Made by a program: the position numbers and the translations under genes | NCBI GenBank assembly: GCA_963978895.1 | Contig: OZ022238.1 | Coordinates: 29,081,617 to 29,145,616, forward strand | Length of the DNA stretch: 64,000 nt | Reading direction: 5' to 3' | DNA from: Erpobdella octoculata | Taxonomy: Eukaryota; Annelida; Clitellata; Hirudinida; Erpobdellidae | In this document: positions 1 through 11,624 of the stretch, in pieces | Numbering within the stretch: the stretch's first letter is position 1 | Layout: each line of letters begins with the position of its first letter | Notes under the pieces: model-generated | Databases searched by the model: none | What the model saw: only the letters and a program-made list of their open reading frames with translations | Told to the model about the DNA's origin: nothing

Positions 1-808
1 ATGGCTAATAACTTTTTTAAGGCTAATTGAATGTTTTTAGTTGTTGTTTTAAATGAAAGTTTATTATATTGACTATAACATATTAAAAATTCAAATGTCT
101 ACTTATTTGACTACATATTTAAATTTTGCGTGAAACAAGTGCAGTTCCTTGTAAATCAGAGAGCATATTGGCTCATTCCCCAACGGTTACAACGCAATAT
201 TCAAATCTCAATAACTTTTTTATTAGATACATTTATTTTAATATGTTACTTCGTAACTGATAACTATTTTCGATTGCTAACTCAATCAAATAATTAATTA
301 CTGGAGTATTAATGAAGATGATGCAGAGGACTACGACTTACAGACGTAAAGTTTCATAGCAGGCGTGATCACAAGAGATCTGACTTTCGATATTTAAAGA
401 ACTATTTTATCTGATTTTTTTGAATATTTCATTGTTTTGTTGTTATTTTATAAATACAAACTTCAAAATAAATAATACAACATCTAATGACTTCTGAATT
501 TGAATTTATAACTCTTACGTGCTGTGCTTTCTCAGCATTGGTTGTGCACTCAATGCTCTATGTACGCCTATGTGAACTGAGCTAGGTTGTTAGAACCAGT
601 TTTTAACAGCCTAACGCCTTGAATGTTTCTACAGCGCTGCGTTCGTTTCAAACGGATTTGTCGTTATTAAATATAAACTTTTTTTAGATTTGTTGATATA
701 TTTGAAATCAGATTTTATATCTTTATAAGAATATTTTGTTTAATTTAATTAAAAAGATCTTATATTTTTTTATGCGACTGGCTTATAAAGATGTACATAT
801 TTTTTAAA

Positions 809-831
809 GGGTTAGGACTAGGGTTAGGGTT
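809..831 (+). repeat. Short TTAGGG-like interstitial patch
   Basis: Three GGGTTAG-type motifs occur within 23 bases, two of them adjacent. This resembles the metazoan telomere repeat but is far too short to be a telomere; it may be chance or a scar of end joining. Confidence 0.3.
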
Positions 832-984
832 TAATTTTAGTTAGACATAGGGCGGGACTGACGGTACAGTAGCAATTTTACCGATTGCAACCACAGCGAT
901 CCGCCGGGGCAATAGCAGCGACCAAGATAATCTTCTAGTATAGTAGCGGTGTAACTAAATACCACATTGGTTGCATCAGCCATG

Positions 985-1156
985 ACTAAATACCGCATCG
1001 GCCAATCGGAATCATTTTGAAGTTAATTAGTTAATTGGTCACATCGACCTCGTTTGCTCATCTCATTGTTCGTTTTTACTAAATTCCGCATCAGCCAATC
1101 GAATATATTTGAAGTGAGTTGGTTGCATCGACCTCATCTCACCGTTCATTTTTATT
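985..1156. repeat. Diverged tandem duplication, about 95 bp and 79 bp
   Basis: Two neighbouring segments both start ACTAAAT(A/T)CCGCATC, continue with CCAATCG, and end in CATCGACCTC followed by CTCA and GTTC. They differ by small indels, so the duplication is not recent. No coding potential. Confidence 0.6.
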
Positions 1157-2159
1157 CTGTAGGTTATTATAAACATTGGTTTACATTTTTCCATAATAAA
1201 AACTCTTATAAATATATGATTTAAAATTTTTCTTCAAAAACAATAAATATTTACCAATAGCTTGCAGGGCCGTTTTATGGTCGTCGTAGGCCCTAGGCAC
1301 TTTTGCATATCTGTAGTAAGCCTAAAATCAATTAAAATTAAAATTCTCAACTAATAAAATATGTAAATTGTAAACACGTTTACAGCATTTTTTTTGACAT
1401 TGTTTTGAACCATTTTTGTTTTGAACCATGATATTTATGAACGCACCCAGATTTTGATATACGAAGTGTCTGTTCGGACGTACGTCAGTCATTTTTCATC
1501 ACTATACCTTTACTGTTTTTTATATTATGTGGGCAGCAAAAAATTGAAACAAAAATATAAAAAAGTAGCTTTATTATGAAAAGTATATAATGCCAAAAAG
1601 GGAACAAAAACAATGATATTCTTAAGTATCTCAGTTTTTTCTCTGACACGTGGTCTTTCCTCTGCCATCGTTAGTATATTTGTTATAAGATAAATTAAAC
1701 TTACCAGACAATGACGATGCATAACAAGAAAGTGACAGCACAAGTGCAGCACTGTCACAGTAAAAAAATACTACGCGTGCGCTAAAGGTTTGCAGATGGA
1801 AATGAATGGAATAAGCAATTTTGGTAATCAGTCATTGCCAAACCTTGTAAAACATATGTATATAACAGAATATTGTGATAATTCTGTTCTAAAATGTTGT
1901 TTTAAAATGTCTTTATTGCGGCTTAGCCACAAAGTTGCTTGGATTTGCCCGCGGGCTGCTAGTTTGACAACTCCGCTCTAAGCCAAACCAAGCCATCGGT
2001 AATTTTACACTGTTTTAATTAGGTCACTTTCTTGTCTGTTTGTTTGTCTGTCCGCGAAATTTTGCAATCAAAATTTCCGACAAGCTACAAAATAAATATA
2101 TGTTTATTTATTATTTATTTTATTAGGTGACTTTCTTGTCTGTCTGGCCATGGAAATAG

Positions 2160-2757
<598 letters not shown>

Positions 2758-2969
2758 TATATCTACATACATAATTTCCTGTTTGTATGTATATTAGCAA
2801 TTTCGCATAACGCGGCAGCCTCAGTGGTAAGCAATCAGCAGTTGCTAAAATTAAATTAAATTTTTTAAATTAACTTTCACTTGTTTAGTTTTTTTAGTTT
2901 TATAACCCAATTTTGATTAGATTACCATAGCTTCTTTTGTTAAAATAATTGTACTGGATTTGATTTCAG

Positions 2970-3142
2970 CGGGTGCCTGTGGTAATCAAATCTTTAAACA
3001 TTGGCTCCTGTGTCAGTACTTGGTCCTGGAAATATCTGCAAGAAACATGTGGTGAAAAAAGTGTGAAGTTACATGTAAGCTCCAATCCAAAGATGGATTT
3101 CATTAATAAAAACTTTGTGTACAGGTTTGTTATTAATTTATA

Positions 3143-3218
<76 letters not shown>

Positions 3219-6200
3219 AAACGCTATTTTCTTTTTAAATTTATACACTTAACTTCGTTGTGGAGTGTGCTACAGGTTGATCTTGTAATCAGTTTTTCAC
3301 CTTACTTCCCGTTCTCAGATTGAGCTGAAAGTTGGCACACATATTAGTTTTTGATGACGATCTTTAATTTGATCAAAAATGAATTATTTTATAGTTTTTT
3401 TATGTATCCCATTGGGGCGCACATTTTTGCTGGGCTAAAACAAATGTAGTAAATAAGGGGAGATTGTGGCTCTCAGTTGAGTTTTGTGAACTCCATATAA
3501 GGTTTTATGGTGTCACAACATAACATTCACTACAAAACGTTAACAAAGAATGTTTCCACACGAAATAAACACAGATAAAACAAAACATTCACAACCGAAT
3601 TAAAAACTTTTTGTTTTATTGTGTCAAGAGCTTCTGCAAACTAATTTCTAAGCTCCAATTAGATGTGTAGAGGTTAGATTGATTGACTCCAGGTGGTTAT
3701 GTCCTACCAACTAGCAACCTATAAATAAGGTTAGCCAAACAATATTATTAACTACTGATTGTGAATGTTTTGTTTGTGTTAATATGGTGAACATTTTGTC
3801 TTTAACATTTTGTCTGTGAACATTTGCTTGTGAACATTTTTGGGAACATTTAGTCTTGAATATTTTTGGGAACATTTAGTCTTGAATATTTTTGGGAACA
3901 TTTAGTCTTGAATATTTTGCCTGTGAACGTTTTGTCGTGGAACCAGATTTGACTGTTTTCTACTGTTTGAATCTTGTATTCTTTATTCTAATAATACAAA
4001 CAATAAAAACGAAAATTAAATAATACGTCGGAATTTAGCTAGCCTGTTGCTGCTGTTCAAAGTTGGCGACCAAGCTCTGGTTCATCCATGTTTTTTAGAA
4101 GTGGAATGCATGTGAAAATTTACATAAGTTCATCTAAGATTTATAAAATTTGCCTGAAGACTAAAAAGAGTAAAATAAAAATATATAATAACCTTTTAAC
4201 AACACACTTTACTTCTAAATGCACTAAAAGGGAAAAATAATTTTTTTGTGTTATTCCATTATATCTCTTAAATATATTTCTATGATTGACAGAGTTTGTA
4301 AAAATGAATGTCCCACATTTTTATATTTCATCAAACTATTGAAGAGATAATCAGATAACACAAAAAAATCTATCCATTTGAAAGTAAAAGTGTGTTTTTA
4401 AAATGTTGTGTTTTATTATTATTATGGGAATGCATTTAGTAAAGCATCTTTTTTTATTTATTTTGAAATCTCTCAGGATGACATAGTAGAAAATTATCAT
4501 ATATGATGTTGGTCTGATAAACTATTTTATTTTCAACATACAAAATAAGATTTATGAAGATTGATCAAATTAAATGCAAGCCATTCATGTAGTCAAATGA
4601 TCTATTTGGTGACATTATTTATTTCAGGACATTACTTTTCAATGAATTCATATCTAGAATTGAAAGTGGTCAACAGGATGACCCATTTCTTTCCAAGGTG
4701 AACTTTTTGAATATTGAAATTTAAAATAATGTTGGTGCGGTTTCTTCATTTAATGCTTCTGACAATGTTTAGATATTGTGTTTATAAAAATGTTTATTTC
4801 AAAACTATCCATACACGATTCCATTTCTTTTGCACTAGGATGAGAAATATTATCTAAGGACATTGGGGGATGACCCCAGAAAAGATGTTTGTGACATTTT
4901 CAAATCATTTCCTGAAATAAGTGATGACTTACATCTTCCTCAGCTTTTCCCTAAAGAAAATTATTTCTCAAGTGTTTTCAGGATTGCATCACAGGATTTG
5001 CAATTGTGGACACATTATGATGTATAATTAAATATTTTTTTGCTGTATTCTAATTTTGTGCTTTTTAAAACACTTGGAATTTACCACAGGTTATGGACAA
5101 TATTCTAATTGAAGTTAAAGGGTCAAAGAAAGTTGTGCTTTTTTCACCAGAGGATGTTGATAATCTTTACATGAATGGTTTGTTTTGGGAGGTTTTTAAA
5201 AGATCATATTTAATTAGGTTTTGATTTTTTGCTTGTGCTAGCACCTATGCTCTTTAAATATTTAACCATATAGAATTATAAATTATTTATGTTAATAATT
5301 GACATACATGTGTATTGTGTATATAGAATTCTAAGGTGTAATTTGCAACTAAGCAGACATACAGCTTGCTTGTATAATCTGCATGCAAGCATGTACACTC
5401 ATTAAGGCACACAAACACTGATAGAAGTATGCATGCATGCACCCACACACGTAAATTCGCACATACACGCAACATACTGATAAAAGTATGCATGCTAGCA
5501 CCCAAACCCATAGTCTCCACAAAACGCTCCAATAACATGACAGCAATTAGTCCTAACATTCTTTCTTAAACAAATCTAATAATTGTTGTAAGTGAAAAAT
5601 ATTATATTTTATATAAATTATTATTGAGCTCCCAACAACTCAATATAAGTTCCGATAACAACCTGACTCCACCATTAAAACATGCTCACATGCCGAATAT
5701 CTTCAATGTACTACACATCCACGCTCGACCATCTAATCTACCCAATAATCAACAGGTAAGCCTCCACTTGAAATAAGTGATATATAACCAGAGGTGGACA
5801 AAATACTGACCTCAAGGTGTTTAAAATACCTAATACTTTAGAAAAGTATTTAAAATACTAAAACACCAAATACTTCTTCAAGGGTTTCAAAATACTAAAA
5901 TACAGAATACGTGTTTTAAAATACTTCTATTAAAAATACAAATACAATTTATTTGACTCACATAATCTGAGATATAAATAAAAAAATAAAATGTTTTTTT
6001 TCACAAACAAATCACAAAACAAGTTCATTGTTTGCCTTTAACAGTAACTGGTGCTGAAAATGTTCATCAGTCATACATGCTCATTTCTTGTTATGCACCA
6101 TCCCTGCATATGAAAACAGCCGCTTAACCGGTGCAAAAGATGGTATCCCAGTGTTGTATCTGGAAAATATTCGCTTCACTGTAGGATTCTTGTGTAAGAT

Positions 6201-9200
6201 TCAAATAAGATCTGAATAGCTTAGTCATGGCTGCTTTTAGTCCTTTGCACAATGGTGCACAACATGCCATATTTTTATTGCATAAGGACATAAGTTTGTC
6301 TTGAATGCGTAACAATGTTGGCAACAAATGACCAATACTATAACAATTCTGCTCGCCTTGCAAGTGATCCAGGCTATCGGCAATAGGCTTCATGCACTCG
6401 ACAAATTCATGTAAAAACTCAATTTCGTAGTCTTTAAAAACTGCCACATTGAAAGCGACACAGAAATCTTTTAGCTTTTCACTGGCTTTTAACAAGCTAC
6501 AGACTCTGTCGTACAATAAATTCCATCTTGTTGGGCATGGACACATTGTTGAGAGTTCATGATAGCAAAATTATCTTCGCAAAATTTTGGTGATCGCGAA
6601 CATTTGTTCCAAACAGCTGTACATTTATCAAAAGTACTATGGTGGATCCTTCCGTAATTATGATTATTTTTAATTATTTCATTCATATCACTTGTTATTA
6701 GGCTGAGAGGATGACTGCTGCATCTGTGATGCAGAGGAAGTGTTTTTTCAAACTCTTCATCATCATGAATTTTGAATTTGAATTTTGTTTATTATCAGAA
6801 CCAAAAATACAAAAAAAAAGTCTATAGAATCAAGCCATAAAAAAATTAATGTCTGAAAGTTATATTTTTGATGAAGAGGAGCTACATCAGGCTCCTCTAT
6901 ACTGACAGAAGCTGGAGGACTCGCGACTCCTAAAAGATGCGGTCCTTGAAAGCGTTTACTGTCGGGGCGTCAATTGTGTATTGCGTAAGCGCATTCCATG
7001 GAGCGACAATCCGGTTTGTGAAAAAATTGTATCGCTCTTCGCAACCTCTGACATACTGGCGCTCTAATTTGCAGTTGTGGCCACGCAGGTTGTATGCCGT
7101 GTGGCCGGCTGCTCGAGTTTGCGGAACGGAAAAGCTGACGTCGTCGATGTTGTGGGCGATTTTGAACTGCTCGATCAGGTCACCTCTCGAACGGCGGTCT
7201 TGCAGCGTTGTGATCCCAAGCTGTTGCAGACGATGTTCATAGGGCTGATGTTTTAGTGTTGCAATGATTTTTGTTGCCCGACGTTGGACCTGCTCAAGAA
7301 GGTTAATATCGCCCTTTTGATAAGGCGACCAAGATTGAACAGCAAATTCAAGATGTGGGTGGACGTAGGAGAGGTAAAGTGTACGCCACAGTATGAGGCT
7401 GCGGCTGCGGAAAGCTTTTCTGAGTCGGCTGAGCATATGATTGGCTGATGACGCTGCTTTTTCGACCTGTGCTCGGACCTTTAGATCATCTGAGACGAGA
7501 ACACCAAGATCACGTTCGACTTTTGTGACTTCGAGTGGTCGCCGCGTGCCGTCAATATGTCTCATAGAGTATTGGTGGGTTATTCTGTGTGAGCGACCGA
7601 CATGCATGATTTTGCATTTCTCGACATTGAAGTGCATTAGCCAAGTGAATGACCACTCAACTGCACGGTCAATGTCAGCCTGGAGAGATGAAATGTCGGA
7701 AGCTGACTTGATGATGCCGATGATTTTGCTGTCGTCCGCGTACATTTTGATTTGGTGTGTGATAGTGTCCGGTAAGTCGTTAATATATAACACAAAAAGT
7801 AGTGGACCAAGAACAGAGCCTTGAGGAACGCCACTTGTCACATTCTTCCACTCGGACTTGCAGCCTTCAATCAAAACGCGCTGCTTCCTATCTTTCAGCC
7901 ACGCTTCGATCCATGTGAGTAGCATACCACGGATGCCATAAGCTTTTAGTTTATGCAGTAGGCGTTTGTGAGGTACTCTGTCGAATGCTTTGGCAAAATC
8001 TGTATATACTACGTCAGCCACATAGCCGCAATGAACAGCTTCAGTGAGTATGTCGCGAGTTTCAAGTAGATTTGTCAAGCAGCTTTTTTTCTTGAGAAAA
8101 CCATGTTGATGTTTGCTGATTAAGCCGTTGACGACGCAGTGCTGCATGATGTGTTCATGTAGAATGCCTTCCATTACTTTACAGGGCACAGGAGTGAGAG
8201 AGACAGGCCTGTAGTTAGAAGGCTTGAGCTTGCTGCCTTTTTTGAAGATAGGGGAAACATTTGATTTTCTCCATGTGTCCGGTATAACTCCGGACATGAA
8301 GGAGCGCTTGTAGATGAAAGCCAGGGGTGTGGCAAAGGCAGCTGCGCAATTGCTGAGAACGCGTGGGTGCAAACCGTCAAGACCCATCGATTTAGTTTTG
8401 TCTAAGCTGTGGAGTCTTTTTTGAAGAATAGCTGCAGAAAAACAACTTTCATTTACATCGCAGATTGATTCGGTGCGATCTGTAAAAGCAGGCATGTAAC
8501 CCTCAGGTTCGATGACAAAAACAGATTGAAAATAGTCATTGAGTGAAGAACAGATTTTTTCACGGTCCGCAGTTATGGTGCCGTCGGCTGTCTGAGTAGA
8601 GTTGATGTCGTCTTTGACAAACTGCTTGCTATGGACATGTGAATGAAGAAGTTTTGGATTGGATTTGGAAGCGCTGACTAGTTGTTCCTCATACATGAGA
8701 ATTGCCGACTTGACTGTTTTAGCTACACGATTGCAAGCCTCTCGATGAGATTCTCGTAGAATAACTGCAGAGTCGCGCCCCGATGCGATGTATTTAGCCC
8801 AGACCTCGCGCTTGACTCTGGCTGCATTTATAACTTCGGGTTTTACCCAAGGTTCTTTTTTCCGGACAGATGGGATGTGTAGTGCAACCGCTTCGTTGTA
8901 TCGGTCGATAAGAAGCTGATAAGTGTCAGGTACTGAAAGGCCATCAAATAAGTTTTCCCAGTCGGTGTTTGAAATACGAGATGACAGCGCATTGTAGTCA
9001 GCTTTGCTCCATATAAAACGTTTGTGCGACGGAGAAACACGTGAATTGTTCAGACCGGCCAGTTAAGATTCTATACAAAATTGAAACATAGAAGTATCTT
9101 TAAGAAAGTATTTTTAAATGTGTTTTTTAAAATACAAAATGCTACATCACCAGTATTTAAATACCAAATAAAATACGTATTTTATTTTGAAAATACGTAT

Positions 9201-10225
9201 TTTAAATACTTGTATTTGAAATAGTGCCCACCTGTGGCTATAACCAAAATGTAAGCCTCCACATGCATACTTGCATACACATATGTATATCTTCGCAATT
9301 ACATGCATACTAACATACACTACACACTACACACATGTTTATCCTGACACTCCGAAAATACACACGAAAAAAATGCTTGTTAAAACATGCAGAGCTTAAC
9401 ATTTTTCTCAAATAAATTTGATAAATAATTGTAAGTGAGAAAAGAGTATATTTATATTTTAAATAATGCAGCTGCCTGAATTGGATAGATATTGATTAAT
9501 TGAGGCAATGTAAATTGCAGATAATGAAAGTTATATGTTACGTGTAATTAGAGATGTTTGTTTAGATGCACGTGCGGATGATGTGCCTAATGATATATAA
9601 CTTTGTAAATCCATTTGTAACCGAGTGAGGCTGGGAGATTATATAAGTATATTTAGTTGAAAAAATACTATTTTCATGGAACATTTTATTGAATATTTTG
9701 TGTTTTGCTGTGGGATTTCAAGGTTATTGTTGCTAGATCTGATTATTATTTAGATTAACTGTGAAGTTATTTTTATCATTTTATCAGGTGACAAATCTGA
9801 AGTACTGGACATTGTGAGCACAGACCTAGCAAAGTATCCTTTGTTTGCCAATGTTACACATTATGAATCTATTATTAACCCTGGAGATGTTTTATTCATT
9901 CCTGGTAGTTTATTGCATTTAATGTTTATGCTTGATATTACTTTAATTGTTCTATTTTTATGTGTTTATTTGATCATTGTCAGCTCTATGGTTCCACAAC
10001 GTCACAAATTTGACTGCCAGCATCTCAGTGAACGTGTTCTGGCGTCATCTTGATAAATCATTTTACGATGCTCGTGATGTTTATGGTAACAAGGATCTGC
10101 TGCCTGCTTGTTCTGCAGAAAATGTCCTCGACCGAGCCATCAAACACTTGCAGTCTCTACCTGCTGAATATTCTCAATTCTATGCCCGCAGACTAATATC
10201 TAAATTAAAGTCTAAGTGTCTATAA
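2970..10225 (+). CDS. TYW5: TYW5-like tRNA wybutosine hydroxylase (JmjC), six exons seen, first exon missing
   Basis: Probable tRNA(Phe) wybutosine-synthesising protein 5, an Fe(II)/2-oxoglutarate JmjC hydroxylase that acts on the wybutosine side chain next to the anticodon. Exons with AG/GT borders in matching phase: 2970-3124, 4628-4697, 4839-5021, 5090-5177, 9788-9904, 9984-10225 (stop TAA at 10223). Together they encode about 284 residues; human TYW5 has about 315, so only a short N-terminal exon is lacking. Family strings in order: [61 protein letters not shown]. The iron ligands are visible: His and Asp of HYD (codons 5013 and 5019) and the distal His of WFHN (9995). No internal stop, so probably functional. 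Intron 5 (4.6 kb) carries a hAT with a nested LINE. The 5' exon and promoter were not found. Confidence 0.88.
3139..3218. repeat. (TA)n microsatellite in TYW5 intron 2
   Basis: TA dinucleotide run broken by occasional TATG steps, starting just downstream of the exon 2 donor (GTTTGT at 3125). Confidence 0.9.
3837..3914. repeat. 26-bp tandem repeat, three copies
   Basis: The unit TTTTTGGGAACATTTAGTCT followed by TGAATA occurs three times almost without change, inside TYW5 intron 2. Flanking text repeats the looser motif GTGAACATTTTGTC, so the block grew from a shorter ancestral repeat. Confidence 0.8.
5380..5610. repeat. Left member of a diverged direct repeat flanking the hAT
   Basis: Rich in CATGCA and ACACAC, ending in AAATCTAATAATTGTTGTAAGTGA. 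A similar block occurs at about 9260-9460 (AAATTTGATAAATAATTGTAAGTGA preceded by CATGCATACT and ACACTACACAC). Both lie in TYW5 intron 5 on either side of the hAT. Probably two copies of an old dispersed repeat. Confidence 0.4.
6060..6690 (-). pseudogene. hAT transposase, C-terminal fragment, frameshifted
   Basis: Visible strings are [13 protein letters not shown] (the hAT TRWNS-type motif), a helical middle, and after a frame change near 6125 the C-terminal dimerisation motif [16 protein letters not shown] (family VERLFSxAG). Frames 6124-6546 and 6489-6686 are pieces of the same coding region shifted against each other. The DDE catalytic parts and the BED finger are absent, so it cannot catalyse transposition. 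It is the remaining transposase of the element at 5789-9236. Confidence 0.8.
6755..9064 (-). mobile_element. 5'-truncated LINE (CR1/Jockey group) nested in the hAT
   Basis: The reverse transcriptase frame runs on the minus strand from about 9062 to the stop at 6930-6932, open throughout. The 3' untranslated part ends in AATAAACAAAATTCAAATTC, the ATTCAA-type tail of CR1/L2-like LINEs. The 5' edge near 9064 abuts hAT sequence directly, and the endonuclease domain is missing, the usual result of incomplete reverse transcription. Recent enough that RT has no stop codon. Confidence 0.8.
6930..9062 (-). CDS. LINE reverse transcriptase, endonuclease lost
   Basis: RNA-directed DNA polymerase of a CR1/Jockey-group LINE. 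The frame is open upstream of the first Met at 8696, to about 9062, so the Met-start length of 588 residues understates the coding segment. In order: linker with [11 protein letters not shown] fingers with NYRPVSLT, the [11 protein letters not shown] motif, palm [25 protein letters not shown], catalytic KMYADDSK, and a C-terminal region ending [23 protein letters not shown]. The catalytic YADD is intact. The apurinic endonuclease is absent, so it would be inactive alone. Antisense frames at 6937-7824 are shadows. Confidence 0.88.
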   Translation of the reverse strand: MAGLNNSRVSPSHKRFIWSKADYNALSSRISNTDWENLFDGLSVPDTYQLLIDRYNEAVALHIPSVRKKEPWVKPEVINAARVKREVWAKYIASGRDSAVILRESHREACNRVAKTVKSAILMYEEQLVSASKSNPKLLHSHVHSKQFVKDDINSTQTADGTITADREKICSSLNDYFQSVFVIEPEGYMPAFTDRTESICDVNESCFSAAILQKRLHSLDKTKSMGLDGLHPRVLSNCAAAFATPLAFIYKRSFMSGVIPDTWRKSNVSPIFKKGSKLKPSNYRPVSLTPVPCKVMEGILHEHIMQHCVVNGLISKHQHGFLKKKSCLTNLLETRDILTEAVHCGYVADVVYTDFAKAFDRVPHKRLLHKLKAYGIRGMLLTWIEAWLKDRKQRVLIEGCKSEWKNVTSGVPQGSVLGPLLFVLYINDLPDTITHQIKMYADDSKIIGIIKSASDISSLQADIDRAVEWSFTWLMHFNVEKCKIMHVGRSHRITHQYSMRHIDGTRRPLEVTKVERDLGVLVSDDLKVRAQVEKAASSANHMLSRLRKAFRSRSLILWRTLYLSYVHPHLEFAVQSWSPYQKGDINLLEQVQRRATKIIATLKHQPYEHRLQQLGITTLQDRRSRGDLIEQFKIAHNIDDVSFSVPQTRAAGHTAYNLRGHNCKLERQYVRGCEERYNFFTNRIVAPWNALTQYTIDAPTVNAFKDRIF

Positions 10226-10524
10226 CAGAGTTTGATTATTAACAAAATTTGATAAAATGTACAATTTTTGTGTTTATCTGCTAAGTTACGTCACCTTGGA
10301 TGCTTGCAGTTAGGACTAGAATTCCGGCTTGTACCAGAGCTTACCTAACTGCCCTGATTGGAACGATTTTTTGTAAACTCAGAGCTCAGGCTTACTGCTT
10401 TGTACAATTTTTTTTAAATTTGATTAAAGAATGTGTTCACACCAAATTTAGATATGCCATTATGCTCAAAGTGACAGGAAATTATAAAATTCGAGGAAAC
10501 CTAAGCTTTCCAATCAAGACTTTT

Positions 10525-10654
10525 GGAACAAATGAATACTTTGTTGACTTGAGCAAAAATATCGTTTTGGATAAAAATTACTTTTCATTGGAACAAATGA
10601 ATACTTTGTTGACTTGAGCAAAAATATCGTTTTGGATAAAAATTACTTTTCATT
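10525..10654. repeat. Perfect 65-bp tandem duplication
   Basis: The segment starting GGAACAAATGAATACTTTG and ending TTACTTTTCATT occurs twice in immediate succession (10525-10589, 10590-10654) with no difference that I see, so it is very young or an assembly duplication. Confidence 0.9.
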
Positions 10655-11456
10655 CGCCAAGTATTTCTAAAAAAACTTTTATTTTTTGAAAAGAAGTAGC
10701 TACAAAGTTTTTGAATATGTTTTTGGGAAAGTAGCTGCGACTACGCCCTCTCGGTCAATGTCAGTGACCGCGCTTCAAGGTCACCGACTCAAACTCAACG
10801 ACAAAAGAAGTTTATTAAGATAATAATAACATATGTGTTATATGTTTTAATAACAAAGATATATGGAATATCGTCAACTATTTGAAGCTTAACTACAATC
10901 GACTCTTTTCTCCGCAGTTCTCTCGTCTGCATGCACACACGCACACCTCTCACAATATGCATGAGCCTCGCTAGATAACTGCACGCATTATATATAGCCT
11001 GAAATGGGACCACGCGATAGGTGCTCCTCATCACATAGAATTCGGACGGTATGCATTTCAGCAGCATGCACGCCAGACTGGGTTCAACTCACGCACAGAA
11101 ATACATACTATTCACTCACGCATAAGGGTCAAACACTGACAGCCATCAGCTTTTTAAGAGAATAAGGTTTAGTAAAAAAATTTTTTAAGAAAAGAGCTCA
11201 AAGCTGGATAGAGGATTATGGGAACCAGGTAGACCCGGGCGCCGAATTTTTTTTCAGGATGTCGGCTGGCTGGAGCAAATTTACGGCTCAAATTTCGGCT
11301 GGCCGAACTTCTTATGGCTCGATTACGGCTGACATATTTACTTCTCAAATATGGATCAAGCCGAATTTCAGTCGTAAATTTGACACCATTTTCCTTCCCA
11401 AAATAGCCAATGAGCGTGAGGGGGTAGTCGTAAGTACTTTTTCTTAAACTTTTCCG

Positions 11457-11624
11457 CAATCTTATGGTTTTTTCTCTTTCCAAAAATAGCTGATGATTGT
11501 GGGTTATACCATGCACGTAATATTTTTTGTGCCAAAATACAATCTTATGCCTTTTTCTTGCCAAAAAAGCTAATGATTGTGTGGTATACCATGCACGTAA
11601 TATTTTTTGTGCCAAATTACAATC
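11457..11624. repeat. Tandem duplication, about 83-bp period
   Basis: Two copies starting CAATCTTATG, sharing ATGATTGTG, TATACCATGCACGTAA and TATTTTTTGTGCCAAA. A third start (CAATC at 11620) leads into the left arm of the inverted pair 11607/12925. Confidence 0.8.

Larger units (their letters stand above)
1..2196. other. AT-rich stretch without recognisable gene
   Basis: No open frame here resembles a known protein and the short frames are low-complexity. It holds a telomere-like patch (809-831), a tandem duplication (985-1156), a hAT-terminus-like string CAGGGCCG near 1267, and a duplicated pyrimidine-rich string (about 2017-2040 and 2124-2145) before a TA run at 2163-2196. The first coding exon of the downstream TYW5-like gene should lie here or left of the window, but I could not identify it. 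Confidence 0.6.
5789..9236 (-). mobile_element. hAT DNA transposon in TYW5 intron 5, split by a LINE
   Basis: Terminal inverted repeats are CAGAGGTGGACAAA at the left and, reading inward from the right, CACAGGTGGGCACT, matching the common hAT terminus CAGAGGTGG. The flanks TATATAAC (5781-5788) and GCTATAAC (9237-9244) agree at six of eight bases, as expected for an aged 8-bp target duplication. The termini are rich in AAATACTT repeats. Transposase remains lie at 6060-6690 on the minus strand; most of the rest is a nested LINE (about 6755-9064). The insertion is confined to the intron and spares the TYW5 exons. Confidence 0.8.

Noticed and set aside
300..352. Candidate TYW5 first exon starting ATGAAGATGATGCAG
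   Set aside because: Ends in CG followed by TAAAG, with no GT donor in phase and no resemblance to the family's N-terminus.
809..831. Telomere or chromosome end
   Set aside because: Only about three imperfect TTAGGG-like units in the middle of continuous sequence.
5287..5559. Cys-rich 90-residue minus-strand protein
   Set aside because: Lies within intron 5 of TYW5 in CATGCA/ACACAC-rich repeats; no family resemblance.
6937..7824. Plus-strand frames of 101 and 127 residues
   Set aside because: Antisense shadows of the LINE reverse transcriptase.
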